64,000 bases of DNA from Oscillatoriales cyanobacterium CG2_30_40_61 (GTDB lineage Bacteria; Cyanobacteriota; Cyanobacteriia; Cyanobacteriales; Microcoleaceae). Shown here piece after piece: positions 43,063 through 52,146 of the stretch. How positions within the stretch are numbered: the first letter of the stretch is position 1; each line of letters begins with the position of its first letter. A model generated the notes under the pieces. That model had not been told where the DNA came from. It searched no databases and saw only the letters and a list, made by a program, of their open reading frames with translations. A program made the translations under genes and the position numbers. The stretch is from contig MNYZ01000107.1 of NCBI GenBank assembly GCA_001873365.1, positions 47,032 to 111,031 on the forward strand, written 5' to 3'.

Positions 43063-43104
43063 AAGTTAGACCCCTATACCCGATGCAATCGTAGCTAATG
43101 TTAC
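43063..43104 (-). promoter_or_regulatory. NtcA-activated promoter of the nirA operon
   Basis: On the minus strand GTAACATTAGCTAC (43104-43091) matches the NtcA consensus GTA-N8-TAC. Exactly 22 nt downstream lies TAACTT (43068-43063), matching the TA-N3-T -10 box. This is the class II NtcA-activated architecture, induced by 2-oxoglutarate under nitrogen limitation. The leader to the nirA ATG is about 170 nt. Confidence 0.88.
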
Positions 43105-43175
43105 AAATCTTAAAAGTTTATGAAGATTTGGCATAGGTACAATACATTTTTTGCATAATCTAAAATTTTTAGATT

Positions 43176-43286
43176 AGGACTTACGCACCGTCGCCCGAGA
43201 AACCGGGTTTTTTTAGAGAATATGTGGGTCACAACCAAGTATTTTCGGGAAAAAACCCGGTTTCTTTGGTTGGGTGCGTAAGTCCT
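43176..43286. mobile_element. MITE with AGGACTTACGCACC terminal inverted repeats
   Basis: This 111-bp non-coding element has perfect terminal repeats AGGACTTACGCACC and GGTGCGTAAGTCCT and an inner palindrome (GAAACCGGGTTTTTT / AAAAAACCCGGTTTC). It encodes no transposase. Partial relatives are at 22454-22546 and 27741-27812. Confidence 0.8.
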
Positions 43287-43329
43287 GTAGATGATTTTTG
43301 GGTTTGATGCTTCTAAATCCAGCCAACTA

Positions 43330-43370
43330 TTCCCTATTCCCTATTCCCTATTCCCTATTCCCTATTCCCT
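43330..43370 (+). repeat. TTCCCTA microsatellite
   Basis: Almost six perfect copies of the heptamer TTCCCTA end 4 bp before the deaminase ATG. A frame from an ATG at 43291 reads through the array in phase with the gene. Confidence 0.85.
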
Positions 43371-43374
43371 AATT

Positions 43375-44682
43375 ATGATTCCAAATACTTCTTGTTACTG
43401 GCTGAAAAATGTTCGGGTTCCGGTTTGTGTGCTGACCGATGTTGATGGGGCGATCACAACTTCTGCTAATACGGATGGTATGGCTTTAGTTGATATTAAA
43501 ATTGGATCGGGAATCATTAATCAGATTGCTATTGTAGAAGATATTGAGTTAGAAAATATCCCCACGGTGGATTTACAGGGAAAACAAATTTGGCCCTGTT
43601 TTGTCGATGTTCATACCCATTTAGATAAGGGTCATATTTGGGAGCGATCGCCAAATCTTAAAGGAACCTTTGCAGATGCTTTAACTGCTACCTTTAAAGA
43701 TGAAGAAACCTGGACTACCGAAGATATTTACCGACGCATGGAATTTGGTTTAAAGTGTAGTTATGTCCATGGAACTAAAGCGATTAGAACCCATTTAGAT
43801 TCGGCGGGAAAATTGATAGATATAAACTGGGATGTTTTTAACACATTAAAAAAAGCATGGGAAGATCGCTTAATATTACAAGGAGTTTCTTTAGCTACTT
43901 TAGACTATTATTCAACGGCGGAAGGGGAAAAATTAGTTAATAAAATAGTAGATTCAGGCGGAATTTTAGGGGGCGTTGCTTATATTAATCCTGATTTAGA
44001 TCAACAAATTGAGCGGATTTTTGCTATGGCTAAAGATCGGAATTTGAACTTAGATTTCCATGTCGATGAAAATGGAGAAGCGGAATCAATTTGTTTATAT
44101 AAAATTGCAGAAGCGGCGTTAAAATATCAATTTGAAGGAAAAATTATTTGCGGACATTGTTGTAGTTTAGCCGTACAACCGGAGGATATTGTGCAAAAAA
44201 CCCTAGAATTAGTTAAAGCTGCAAATATTGGAATTGTCAGTTTACCGATGTGTAATCTCTATTTACAAGATCGTCAATATCATCCCTCTGAACTTCCAAA
44301 AACCCCCCGTTGGCGGGGAACAACCTTAGTCCATGAATTGAAACAAGCGGGGATTTCCGTGGCTTTTGCGAGTGATAATTGTCGTGATCCGTTTTATGGT
44401 TTTGGCGACCATGATGGCTTAGAAGTATTTAAAATGGCGGTAAGAATTTGTCATTTAGATCGACCTTTTCAAGATTGGTTATTGAGTGTAACCAAAACCC
44501 CGGCGGATTTTATGGGTTTAGTCGATACAGGACGAATTGGTGTGGGAATGGTGGCGGATTTTATTATTTTTCAAGGACGTTATTTTAGTGAAATATTGTC
44601 TCGGTGTCAAAGCGATCGGATGGTAATTAGAAATGGTAAAATATTAGAGGAAAAATTACCCGATTATGCAGAATTAGATTAG
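43375..44682 (+). CDS. Cytosine deaminase-like amidohydrolase
   Basis: The 435-residue metal-dependent hydrolase has the first metal site HTHLDKGH, HVDEN and CGHCCSL histidines in the barrel, and the catalytic aspartate in FASDNCRDPF. The C-terminal beta domain contains GVGMVADFIIF. These match CodA-type cytosine deaminase, which releases ammonium from cytosine or related N-heterocycles. Such genes are often found beside cyanobacterial nitrate assimilation genes, consistent with a role in nitrogen salvage. I chose the ATG at 43375 (MIPNTSCYWLKNV). An in-frame ATG at 43291 would add 28 residues encoded by the TTCCCTA microsatellite. Confidence 0.85.
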   Translation: MIPNTSCYWLKNVRVPVCVLTDVDGAITTSANTDGMALVDIKIGSGIINQIAIVEDIELENIPTVDLQGKQIWPCFVDVHTHLDKGHIWERSPNLKGTFADALTATFKDEETWTTEDIYRRMEFGLKCSYVHGTKAIRTHLDSAGKLIDINWDVFNTLKKAWEDRLILQGVSLATLDYYSTAEGEKLVNKIVDSGGILGGVAYINPDLDQQIERIFAMAKDRNLNLDFHVDENGEAESICLYKIAEAALKYQFEGKIICGHCCSLAVQPEDIVQKTLELVKAANIGIVSLPMCNLYLQDRQYHPSELPKTPRWRGTTLVHELKQAGISVAFASDNCRDPFYGFGDHDGLEVFKMAVRICHLDRPFQDWLLSVTKTPADFMGLVDTGRIGVGMVADFIIFQGRYFSEILSRCQSDRMVIRNGKILEEKLPDYAELD

Positions 44683-44718
44683 CTTATTTGTGATAAGTAT
44701 TAATTACATCCCAGATCT

Positions 44719-44866
44719 GATCCCCCTAAATCCCCCTTCCCAAGGGGGACTTTGAAGTTTTGTTCTTCCCCCTTCCCAAGGGGGAATTTGAAGTTTTATT
44801 CCTCCCTATTAAAAATGGTAGATTTGAAGTCTTGTTCCCCTTTTTTTAAGGGGGTTAGGGGGGAGC
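44719..44866. repeat. GATCCCCC palindromic element, second copy
   Basis: It begins GATCCCCCTAAATCCCCC and ends AAGGGGGTTAGGGGGGAG. Two inner CCCTTCCCAAGGGGGA hairpins are present. It lies between convergent genes. Confidence 0.75.
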
Positions 44867-44879
44867 AACAATTTTTGTA

Positions 44880-45536
44880 TTAGGCTAACTGTTGATTCTT
44901 CAAATAATCAAAAACGCTTTTATCTCCGATATCTCCTGGAATTCCTTGGAAAATTTTCCGACCTGCAAAAATAATAAATTGAATCGCCCAAAATGCGAGT
45001 AAAATTTTTTGAGCATCAACTGACCAAAACCCAGCCATAAATCCTAATAAGAAAATTGGAACTAAAGGAGTTAGGAGTTTGGTTTCCACGCGATTAAAAC
45101 AGAAGGCTTCTTTAAAATAAATTCCTGTTAACGCTACAAAAGTAAATCCCACTCCAAATAAGCTATAGGGGTTGTGATAAATTGTTAAGGCTAAGGGTTC
45201 AGGATCGACCAAAGCAAAAACCACCGAAGCAATTCCACCAATTAACCAAAACAGTTTTAGAAGTTGGTGTAACTGAATCAGATAAATATGAATTGTGAAT
45301 AAACTCACGCCTAAACCCAACCAAAAACCGAAGTAAATGGGGGTTAATGCGGGTAAAACCCCTGGGTTATTGATTTGGAACAAAACTAATCCGGTGGCGA
45401 GGGTGAAGCACAGGGCTGCTATAATTAAGCCCGTGCGGTAAATAATTACGCTTTGGCGATCGCTCTGATTAATTGTATAATTGCCGAATTGTCCTTGATA
45501 AATAACGGGTATGGAAGGCGGTTGTGTTTGTATCAT
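44880..45536 (-). CDS. DUF2301 integral membrane protein
   Basis: This 218-residue protein has six to seven hydrophobic helices (for example TGLIIAALCFTLATGLVLF and FGFWLGLGVSLFTIHIYLI) and the DUF2301 signature GIYFKEAFCFNRVETKLLTP, given as its key run KEAFCFNR. The family is cyanobacterial and of unknown function. The C-terminal cytoplasmic tail ends in FDYLKNQQLA. It is a single gene facing the deaminase gene across a palindromic repeat. Confidence 0.85.
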   Translation of the reverse strand: MIQTQPPSIPVIYQGQFGNYTINQSDRQSVIIYRTGLIIAALCFTLATGLVLFQINNPGVLPALTPIYFGFWLGLGVSLFTIHIYLIQLHQLLKLFWLIGGIASVVFALVDPEPLALTIYHNPYSLFGVGFTFVALTGIYFKEAFCFNRVETKLLTPLVPIFLLGFMAGFWSVDAQKILLAFWAIQFIIFAGRKIFQGIPGDIGDKSVFDYLKNQQLA

Positions 45537-45733
45537 GATGTTCTCTACTGAAGAATGTTAAAAATACCTGTAGCACGATATACTAAATTCTACTCCCTTC
45601 CCCATAGAAAAATCTTAAGGTCGAAATGGCTAGAAGCGCAACCCCTGACGTCTCTACAATTGTAAACCTTAAAAAAGATTAATTAAAATCAACTAGGGTT
45701 GAGACGAATAACTACTGTGCTTGGTGTAATAGA

Positions 45734-46390
45734 ATGTCTAAACTATATCAAAACAAAAGCAAAAAAAAAATCCAGCCCCCCGGAGATGATTTGAAACCGA
45801 TTCAAATTGATGAAACTATTGTATCTGGTTTAGTGAATAAACGAAGAAATAGGCTGGACTCCTCCGACCCCAGGATGATTCTAAAAACTATGATCGAACA
45901 AATGGAATCCTTGGGATTAATTAATAAAGATTTCTTTGATGTGGGAGATGAGGATGAGGATGAGGATGAGGAGTTTAATGTTGAAGAATTTGAAGAAAGA
46001 GTCAAGAAAATTTTAGGAAACAATAGAATTAAGGTAAATCCAAAAACTTTAAATAAATATTTTAAGTTTTTGAAAGAAAATCTTGAATTACCTTGCTATT
46101 TAAGTGGGTCGCAGGAGTTTTTCTGGGAAGAAGAATATCTTTATGGGCTAGGAAAAATCAAGGAATATGAAGAACTTAAAAAAACAAATCCTTCCTACAC
46201 CGATGTTTTTATATTAGAAAATTTTCAGCCTAAATTTGATGAAATGGATGGGATTATGGTGGATGTTAAACGAGCCAGCGACAATCGAAAATTTACCCTG
46301 CCTTTAGCGGAATTAGAAGTAGCGGATGAAAACTCTCCAAACTATAGTTTTATAGAAGATTATTTAGTCTGGTTTCTAACCTATTCATAA
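45734..46390 (+). CDS. Acidic protein of unknown function
   Basis: This 218-residue protein starts with a basic segment (KSKKKIQPPGDD). It has a run of Asp/Glu near residues 71-81 (DVGDEDEDEDEEF) and ends in a compact domain (about 125-218: LPCYLSGSQEFFWEEEYLYG, FTLPLAELEVADENSPNY) found in several cyanobacterial proteins sometimes labelled calcium-binding. I see no EF-hand, so that label is unsafe. No signal peptide or membrane segment. A strong hairpin follows. Confidence 0.6.
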   Translation: MSKLYQNKSKKKIQPPGDDLKPIQIDETIVSGLVNKRRNRLDSSDPRMILKTMIEQMESLGLINKDFFDVGDEDEDEDEEFNVEEFEERVKKILGNNRIKVNPKTLNKYFKFLKENLELPCYLSGSQEFFWEEEYLYGLGKIKEYEELKKTNPSYTDVFILENFQPKFDEMDGIMVDVKRASDNRKFTLPLAELEVADENSPNYSFIEDYLVWFLTYS

Positions 46391-46407
46391 GTTGTTATGG
46401 GTAAATT

Positions 46408-46443
46408 TTGTAGAGACGAAAACTTTCACGTCTCTACAATTTT
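46408..46443. terminator. Hairpin terminator between convergent genes
   Basis: TTGTAGAGACG (46408-46418) pairs perfectly with CGTCTCTACAA (46429-46439), 11 bp, followed by TTTT. The GTAGAGACG arm is a dispersed repeat; related sequence occurs at about 45650 and 55732. Confidence 0.7.
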
Positions 46444-46456
46444 AACTCAAAAAATA

Positions 46457-47203
46457 TTAAGCGTAAACTCGGTTATATTTAACCGTGGCTAAGGCTTCCA
46501 CTAAGCTCCGAACCACCGCCACCATCGCCACTTCGTTATCGAGGCGGTTAATAGCCGAACCCACGCCAACGCCGGCCGCACCCGCAGCAATGGCCATGGG
46601 AGCGGTAATATTAGAAATACCCGAAGCGCATAACACGGGGACGGATACGGCGCGAGAAATTTCCGAGGCGGCTGCTAAGGTGGGGGCGGCTTTTTCAATG
46701 AGTCCCAATGTGCCGCCATGAACCGGGAAAGAACTGGTTCCGCCTTCGGTTTGGATGATATCTGCACCCGCTTTGACCAGTTCCAGGGCCAGTTCCACCT
46801 GTTGGTCAAGTTCGAGGATATGGGGAACAGTGACCGATAGGGTAATATGGGGCAGGAGGGCGCGGGTTTCGTGGGTCAGTTGCAGCACTTCCGCCGCTTC
46901 AAACCGCCGTCCTTGAGTATAGAAGGCATCAAAGTTACCAATTTCAATCAGGTCTACACCCACTTCTGCGCAGGTAACAAATTTTTCCGGTTCAACCGCA
47001 GAAACACAGATGGGGAGATGGGTCAATTCGCGGACAATCTGCACTAAGTTGGGGTCAGCAGCAATATCCACAAAGGTTGCGCCCCCTTGGGTGGCGGCTT
47101 TGACCACGGAAGCGACCCGGCCAACGTTGAAGTTGGTTAAACCGCTAATCACTTTTAGGGCGTTACCTTGGTTGAAGGCTCGTTGTAAGGATGAATTCAT
47201 CAT
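46457..47203 (-). CDS. ycf23: Ycf23 / DUF561 TIM-barrel protein
   Basis: The 248-residue protein matches Ycf23 (DUF561), conserved in cyanobacteria and red-algal plastids. It has the segments ALKVISGLTNFN, GGATFVDIAADP, QTEGGTSS and LCASGISNITAPMAIAAGA. The fold is a (beta/alpha)8 barrel with a C-terminal phosphate-binding-like GVGVGSAIN loop. The function is not established. The start is the first of two ATGs (MMNSSLQRAF). Its local GC content is higher than that of the neighbouring accessory genes, fitting a core gene. Confidence 0.92.
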   Translation of the reverse strand: MMNSSLQRAFNQGNALKVISGLTNFNVGRVASVVKAATQGGATFVDIAADPNLVQIVRELTHLPICVSAVEPEKFVTCAEVGVDLIEIGNFDAFYTQGRRFEAAEVLQLTHETRALLPHITLSVTVPHILELDQQVELALELVKAGADIIQTEGGTSSFPVHGGTLGLIEKAAPTLAAASEISRAVSVPVLCASGISNITAPMAIAAGAAGVGVGSAINRLDNEVAMVAVVRSLVEALATVKYNRVYA

Positions 47204-47328
47204 GGTTTTAGTATTAACGTAGTGAGCCCTGAAGGGCTCTAGCTATCTTAGTTAAAAACATTCTGCCATAAGTTATGACATTCGGGTGATCGTCAGCATA
47301 AAAATTATTTTTTGCCCATAATATTTAA

Positions 47329-48141
47329 TTAATCCCTAAATCTTTGGGGTTGTTGAAATTTATATAAATCCTCAATTACTTGCACCCAACTATTAACTAA
47401 AGAGGCTAAAATTTGATCGCCTTTTTCTTTAGTTGCCACCGTGGCATCTCCTAAAACACCACTTTTGGTTAAATCCTTTGTTACCCAAGCAAAGGGTAGG
47501 TTCCCCTCCATACTTAATCTACTATTTTCGGGTAAATAATGGGGATATTCACAAACCGCTTGTTGCATTTTTACTTGTTCAGGAAGTAAGGACAACATTA
47601 AACTGGTTTCCGCATCTCCGGCGTGAATTCCTAATTCTAATTCCTTGGGGGTTAATAATTCCGAGGCAATATTTGGAACTCGCCAAACAAATAGGGGAAA
47701 TACAGAAAAATCCTGATATTTTTGATGTAGATCTCGCGCTACCAGTTCTAAAATTTGCGGTTGTCCGCCATGACCATTAATAAAAGCTAATTTTCTAAAT
47801 CCAGCCCGATAAAGACTTTCTCCTAATTCCATTAATACCGCCGTTAGGGTTTGGGAACTCAAGGTGATTGTACCTGGAAAATGCCAATGTTCGTTAGATT
47901 TTCCATAATAAATTGTGGGTAAAGCGTAGGCTGGAATATTATGATTAAGTTGGGCTAAGGATTTTCCCGTAATGGCGGTGGCGATCGCAGCATCAACTAT
48001 TAATGGTAAATGGGGGCCATGTTGTTCAATAGAGCCAATCGGTTGTAAAATAACTACATTATTTTTATCGGGCATTAATTCAATTTCTTTCCAGGTTAAA
48101 TAGGGAAAAAAACGTTCCGGGGGAATAAAATTATGGATCAT
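47329..48141 (-). CDS. Creatininase-family amidohydrolase
   Basis: The 270-residue protein carries the creatininase-family metal site: PIGSIEQHGPHLPL (Glu and His ligands), an aspartate in VDAAIAT, NGHGGQ, and HAGDAETS. Members hydrolyse cyclic amides (creatinine, mycofactocin precursor peptide, FAPy intermediates). Cyanobacterial copies have no assigned substrate. Length and motif order are normal. It is read in the same direction as DUF456 and the M48 protease upstream, with about 90 bp between. Confidence 0.9.
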   Translation of the reverse strand: MIHNFIPPERFFPYLTWKEIELMPDKNNVVILQPIGSIEQHGPHLPLIVDAAIATAITGKSLAQLNHNIPAYALPTIYYGKSNEHWHFPGTITLSSQTLTAVLMELGESLYRAGFRKLAFINGHGGQPQILELVARDLHQKYQDFSVFPLFVWRVPNIASELLTPKELELGIHAGDAETSLMLSLLPEQVKMQQAVCEYPHYLPENSRLSMEGNLPFAWVTKDLTKSGVLGDATVATKEKGDQILASLVNSWVQVIEDLYKFQQPQRFRD

Positions 48142-48234
48142 GGGTTCAATTTAATCAATTCAGAATCAAGATACTTGCTATATTTAAAATCCGTGAAATC
48201 CGTGAAATCCGCTTAAATCTGTGATCCCCATTAT

Positions 48235-48780
48235 TTATGGTTGTAATGTGGAAACCAACGGCCAAGTCTTAATAATAAAAATAGCAACAGCAACAATTCC
48301 TAAAACTAATTCAATCACATTACCTAAAATTGAACCGATAAAAACACCAATACTAGCCTTAAAAGCTGGCTTGATCCGTTCCGTTAATTTAACATCCCGT
48401 TGATAGAGTAATTCCCCAATAAAAGCCCCCAAAATCGGCCCAATTAAAACCCCTAATAACGGCCCTCCAAAGGGTAAAGCGGGTAAAAGTCCGAATAATC
48501 CCACAACCAATCCAATAATTGCTCCAAACTGCGCCCATTTACTGGCTCCAAACTGTTGTAATCCCAAAATTGTCGCTAAATAGACAATCACCATACTCAC
48601 AATTAAAATCGAAATTACCACAATCATCGGCCCCACAATTCCGGTGAATTTTGTGGCAATTCCCCAAACTAAAATAGCGCCTAAAATTAAACTGGTTCCG
48701 GGTAATAAAGGAACAACAATCCCAATAATTCCCACCATCATAAAAGCAATCACAATCCAATATAAAATCCAATAATTCAT
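48235..48780 (-). CDS. DUF456 integral membrane protein
   Basis: The 181-residue protein has five to six hydrophobic helices and two glycine-rich segments typical of DUF456 (VVPLLPGTSLILGAILVWG in part; GPLLGVLIGPILGAFIGE in part), which resemble glycine-zipper packing. The function is unknown. The gene is 4 bp downstream of the M48 protease gene and is very likely co-translated with it, so a joint role in membrane or envelope maintenance is possible. Confidence 0.85.
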   Translation of the reverse strand: MNYWILYWIVIAFMMVGIIGIVVPLLPGTSLILGAILVWGIATKFTGIVGPMIVVISILIVSMVIVYLATILGLQQFGASKWAQFGAIIGLVVGLFGLLPALPFGGPLLGVLIGPILGAFIGELLYQRDVKLTERIKPAFKASIGVFIGSILGNVIELVLGIVAVAIFIIKTWPLVSTLQP

Positions 48781-48784
48781 GGGG

Positions 48785-49642
48785 TTAATTTTTTGAGTTG
48801 TTAGTCAGAATCTTTTGAGCAAAGCGCTCTTGTCCTTCTTCCAAATTAGGGGGAATCCCCTGGGGATAGGTTTCAGTAATTATAGCCTGTAGCAGTTCTA
48901 CCCTGTTACCGGGGTTGGGATGGGTACTCAGAAATTCTGGTGGAGCCCCCCCCGAATTAGCAGACCCTAAAATCTGCATCAGCTCTACTAAACCTTTGGG
49001 GTTGTAACCGGCTTTGGTCATAAATTCAAATCCTAAGCGATCGCTTTCTAATTCATCTTCACGACCATACTTAAGGTTAACTAATTGATTCACCGCTTGA
49101 GCCAGAATCGCCGCTTGTTGGGCATTCTGGGGGTCATCACTGGCCGTAATTCCCACCGCATTAACTAAAGCTGCTCCTAACTGTTGTCTAGCTAGATGTT
49201 CCGAACCGTGGCGGCCAATTACATGACCGATTTCGTGTCCTAAAACCCCTGCTAGTTGGGCTTCGGAATTAAGACGATTAAACAGAGCCATAGTCACAAA
49301 TACTTGTCCCCCGGGTAATGCAAAGGCGTTAACGATTTTGGGATCATTCAATAGGTGAAAATCAAAAGGATAGGAAGATTGACCCGCCGCCGATTTCTGC
49401 ACAACCCGTAATCCCACTTGATCAACATAATTTTGTAACCTGGAATCGGGATATAAACCCCCATACTGTTCCGCTAGTTGTCCCCTGGATTTCAGTCCTA
49501 AAACAATTTCTTGATGGGGAGAAAGACTAACCCTCTGGACTTCTCCTGTGATTGGATTTTTTTCCACATTTGTACAATAACTGATTAATCCAAATAGGGC
49601 AAATAGAAGCCCAATCGACATACGCAGTAAAAATTTTTTCAT
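48785..49642 (-). CDS. M48-family metalloprotease, probable lipoprotein
   Basis: This 285-residue zinc protease of the M48 (BepA/LoiP-like) family has HEIGH in GVLGHEIGHVIGRHG, and the third ligand glutamate in REDELESDRLG. The STHPNPGNRVELL block is typical of the BepA type. The chosen ATG at 49642 (MKKFLLRMSIGLLFALFG) gives a signal peptide with a cysteine near residue 23 (LISYC), probably a lipoprotein. A 12-codon longer frame from 49678 is possible. It likely degrades or checks misfolded envelope proteins. Confidence 0.88.
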   Translation of the reverse strand: MKKFLLRMSIGLLFALFGLISYCTNVEKNPITGEVQRVSLSPHQEIVLGLKSRGQLAEQYGGLYPDSRLQNYVDQVGLRVVQKSAAGQSSYPFDFHLLNDPKIVNAFALPGGQVFVTMALFNRLNSEAQLAGVLGHEIGHVIGRHGSEHLARQQLGAALVNAVGITASDDPQNAQQAAILAQAVNQLVNLKYGREDELESDRLGFEFMTKAGYNPKGLVELMQILGSANSGGAPPEFLSTHPNPGNRVELLQAIITETYPQGIPPNLEEGQERFAQKILTNNSKN

Positions 49643-49735
49643 TAAAAATATCTCAAGACTTGCCCTTGATAATAACAATTTTTTTTAAAACCTGATTTTC
49701 GTAAAATTATTTTATAGCAGTCGCCTTTTAAGTAG

Positions 49736-49797
49736 TTTTAGGTGGGGTGGTGACATCAGAATTTAAGTTGTTTTTCCCGTGTCACCTACCCTAAAAA
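49736..49797. repeat. Imperfect inverted repeat downstream of ctaB
   Basis: TTTTAGGTGGGGTGGTGACA and TGTCACCTACCCTAAAA can pair over most of their length around about 24 bp. It sits just beyond the ctaB stop codon and could serve as a terminator or be a palindromic repeat. Confidence 0.45.
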
Positions 49798-49805
49798 TAT
49801 TGGAT

Positions 49806-50771
49806 TTATAGCAATCCCATGGGCAAAAATTCACTCAATGCCATCACCATAGAATTAGTAAACGGTAAACTATCTACAACCATTGCTAAACACAATAGCA
49901 TTAAATAAAAAATGGAATATTTAAACAGCGATCGCGCTACATCTCTTTCGGAGGGAGATTGTAATAATTGCCAAGCTTTTTGTAAGAAAATCCCTCCTAA
50001 GATTAAAGCGAGCGCCGCATAAACAAAACCACTGGTATGCAAAGGATAAACTAACAATAAGGTTGAGGGAACCATAATCAAGCTATAAATCCAAATTTGT
50101 TTAGCTGTAACTTCATCTCCTTCAATTACAGGTAACATTGGAACTCCCACCTCCTTATATTCATCTCGGATCATCATGGCTAAAGCCCAAAAATGAGGCG
50201 GTGTCCAGAGGAAAATAATCGCAAATAATAGCCACGCCGCCCAACTTAAATCCCCGGTGACAGCCGCCCATCCCACTAAAGGAGGAATAGCTCCGGCGGC
50301 GCCCCCAATCACGATATTTTGGACGCTATGACGTTTTAACCAATGGGTATAGATCAGGACATAAAAAACGATTCCTGATAGGGCTAAACAGGCTGTTAAT
50401 AGATTAGCAAAAACCGTTAGTAAGGTAAAAGAAGTAATAGCAAGAGCGATCGCAAAAATTAGGGCATCAAGGGGTTTAACTCGACCCGAAGGAATCGGCC
50501 GCCAACGAGTCCGCTCCATAATATAATCAATATCTCGGTCATACAAACAGTTAATGGTGTTAGCAGAACCCGACGCTAAAGCACCCCCGGTTAATGTTAC
50601 CAATAACAATAGGGGATCTACTTCTCCTTTTGATGCTAACCACATTCCGGCGGAAGTTGTAATTAATAACAATAGAATAATTCTAGGCTTGGTCAGTTGA
50701 TAATAACTTTGCAGCACTTGTAAAATATTCTCGTGGTGTCGGGAGACCTGGGTTTGAATTACTTCTTGCAT
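49806..50771 (-). CDS. ctaB: Protoheme IX farnesyltransferase (heme O synthase)
   Basis: This 321-residue UbiA-family prenyltransferase makes heme O from heme B and farnesyl diphosphate, the first step to heme A for cytochrome c oxidase. The two aspartate-rich motifs are [18 protein letters not shown] (DRDID) and [11 protein letters not shown] (RDEYK). Eight to nine transmembrane helices are seen, with [14 protein letters not shown] at the start. It lies 86 bp downstream of ctaA on the same strand, opposite the oxidase structural genes. Confidence 0.96.
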   Translation of the reverse strand: MQEVIQTQVSRHHENILQVLQSYYQLTKPRIILLLLITTSAGMWLASKGEVDPLLLLVTLTGGALASGSANTINCLYDRDIDYIMERTRWRPIPSGRVKPLDALIFAIALAITSFTLLTVFANLLTACLALSGIVFYVLIYTHWLKRHSVQNIVIGGAAGAIPPLVGWAAVTGDLSWAAWLLFAIIFLWTPPHFWALAMMIRDEYKEVGVPMLPVIEGDEVTAKQIWIYSLIMVPSTLLLVYPLHTSGFVYAALALILGGIFLQKAWQLLQSPSERDVARSLFKYSIFYLMLLCLAMVVDSLPFTNSMVMALSEFLPMGLL

Positions 50772-50848
50772 GAATTATGACCTATAGAATTTGTTGATTT
50801 GCCGAAGGTTTCAAGTGATAAAAGACTACTCACTAAAAACTCATCACT

Positions 50849-50876
50849 GATAACTGATTACTGATAACTGATTACT
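50849..50876. repeat. 14-bp tandem repeat GATAACTGATTACT
   Basis: Two perfect 14-bp units with partial flanking copies cover the 3' end of ctaA. Complementary TCAGTTATCAG sequence recurs at the ends of ctaC, narB and the PHP gene. Confidence 0.7.
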
Positions 50877-51796
50877 GATTCTTGTCGATCGCGGAGGGCG
50901 AGAATACTAAAACAGACTAAAGTTCCCAGAAGTGTAGCACCCATCGCTTGATGAGCAATAGTCAGGGGTTCCACCTGCAACCGCATTTTATAGGTGGCGA
51001 CGCCCAAAAGAATTTGAGCAATTAAACAAACTCCGGCGATATTTCCTAAAGTTCTGAGTTGAGGATGTAAGGCAGAAGTTCGCCAAACCCCGATAATCAG
51101 GGTGAGGGTGGCCAGGGTGGGGGGAACCACTCCCCAGATATGACTATTCATCACCGTACAGAGTTGGGAGGTTCCCAAACATTGATGTAAAGCCCATTGA
51201 GAACCGACTAAAGCCCCTAAAATGCTCTGTAAATAGACTAAAATTGCTGCGGTAAGGCTGATCCAGGGTAGTTTTCCCACGGTGCCCGCGCCTTGATAGG
51301 GTAACAGTAAACAACCGATAATCAGTAGAGTGGTGAAAAATAGTAAGGCCGTTCCCAAATGGGCACTGACAATATCAAACCGCAGGAGTTGGGTCACAGT
51401 CAGTCCTCCTAAAACTCCTTGAAACACAATTAAAGTCAAGGCGAATAGGGAAGCCCAGGGTAACCATTTTGGTAACTCCCGTCGATCCCACCAGGATAAT
51501 CCCACTAGGGCGATCGCACCGAGTCCGATCCCGGCCGCATCCAAACGGTGAAACCATTCCAAGAAGACTTGTAGATTCATTTGGGCCGTGGGAACTAACT
51601 GCCCGTAACACAAGGGCCAGTCAGGACAGGCTAATCCAGCATTCATCACTCGGGTCGCACTGCCAACGGCCATTAATAGTAAAGTAGCAATACTCAGTTT
51701 CCAGACCAGACGGCGGATTCGATCCTGGGCCACAGAGCCGTTCTCTTGGGTCTGGGGGATTGATAAACTGGCATGATCAAGGAGATTATGGGCCAT
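50858..51796 (-). CDS. ctaA: Heme A synthase (COX15/CtaA family)
   Basis: This 312-residue membrane protein oxidises the C8 methyl of heme O to make heme A. It has eight predicted helices in two four-helix halves and heme-ligand histidines, for example in WFHRLDAAG, SAHLGTALLFF, LHQCLGTSQ and IAHQAMGATLL. The pair of cysteines in CPDWPLCYGQ is the family redox pair. The C-terminus ESVISYQ is encoded by the tandem repeat, so its end is probably strain-specific. It is divergent from ctaC. Confidence 0.94.
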   Translation of the reverse strand: MAHNLLDHASLSIPQTQENGSVAQDRIRRLVWKLSIATLLLMAVGSATRVMNAGLACPDWPLCYGQLVPTAQMNLQVFLEWFHRLDAAGIGLGAIALVGLSWWDRRELPKWLPWASLFALTLIVFQGVLGGLTVTQLLRFDIVSAHLGTALLFFTTLLIIGCLLLPYQGAGTVGKLPWISLTAAILVYLQSILGALVGSQWALHQCLGTSQLCTVMNSHIWGVVPPTLATLTLIIGVWRTSALHPQLRTLGNIAGVCLIAQILLGVATYKMRLQVEPLTIAHQAMGATLLGTLVCFSILALRDRQESVISYQ

Positions 51797-52146
51797 GAGT
51801 TCGAGGAATTTAACTTGACTAATGCTAATTCAACATGATGGTTAATTCTACCTATTTAAGTCAAAAATGCGGTATGCAGATGAACAGACTTAAGATAAGT
51901 TTTTCAATTTAGGGGTTGAGGAGTGACCCGACAGCCCAATTCTAAAGAAAATCTATCAATATTACTCAATCTCGTTCTGTAAGTTTTGTGATCTGTTTTA
52001 CCGTAGAAGCGGGATTTTACATAGACAATCAACCCTAATGTTCAGGTTTATCAACTAGCCATTAAGATTAAACAAGCGTGTATGTATATAGCAGTATCTT
52101 CCCATCCGATATCGGTGTTGGGGATGGTCAATAAGGAGGAATCAAC
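51797..52146. other. Divergent promoter region ctaA / ctaC
   Basis: These 350 bp have no gene. The ctaC ribosome binding site AAGGAGG lies at 52133-52139, 7 nt before the GTG start. A TATATAG near 52084 may be a -10. No NtcA consensus or strong hairpin was seen. Confidence 0.45.

Larger units (their letters stand above)
42887..43374. other. Divergent region nirA / deaminase
   Basis: These 488 bp hold, from left to right, the nirA leader, the NtcA-dependent promoter (43063-43104), a complete MITE (43176-43286) and a TTCCCTA microsatellite (43330-43370) that ends 4 bp before the deaminase ATG. No further gene is seen. Confidence 0.7.

Noticed and set aside
22454..43286. Palindromic elements as insertion sequences
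   Set aside because: They are about 70-150 bp and contain no transposase frame; they are annotated as repeats or a MITE.
46408..46443. GTAGAGACG hairpin as a specific operator
   Set aside because: The arm is a dispersed repeat, and the T-run and position between convergent genes fit a terminator.
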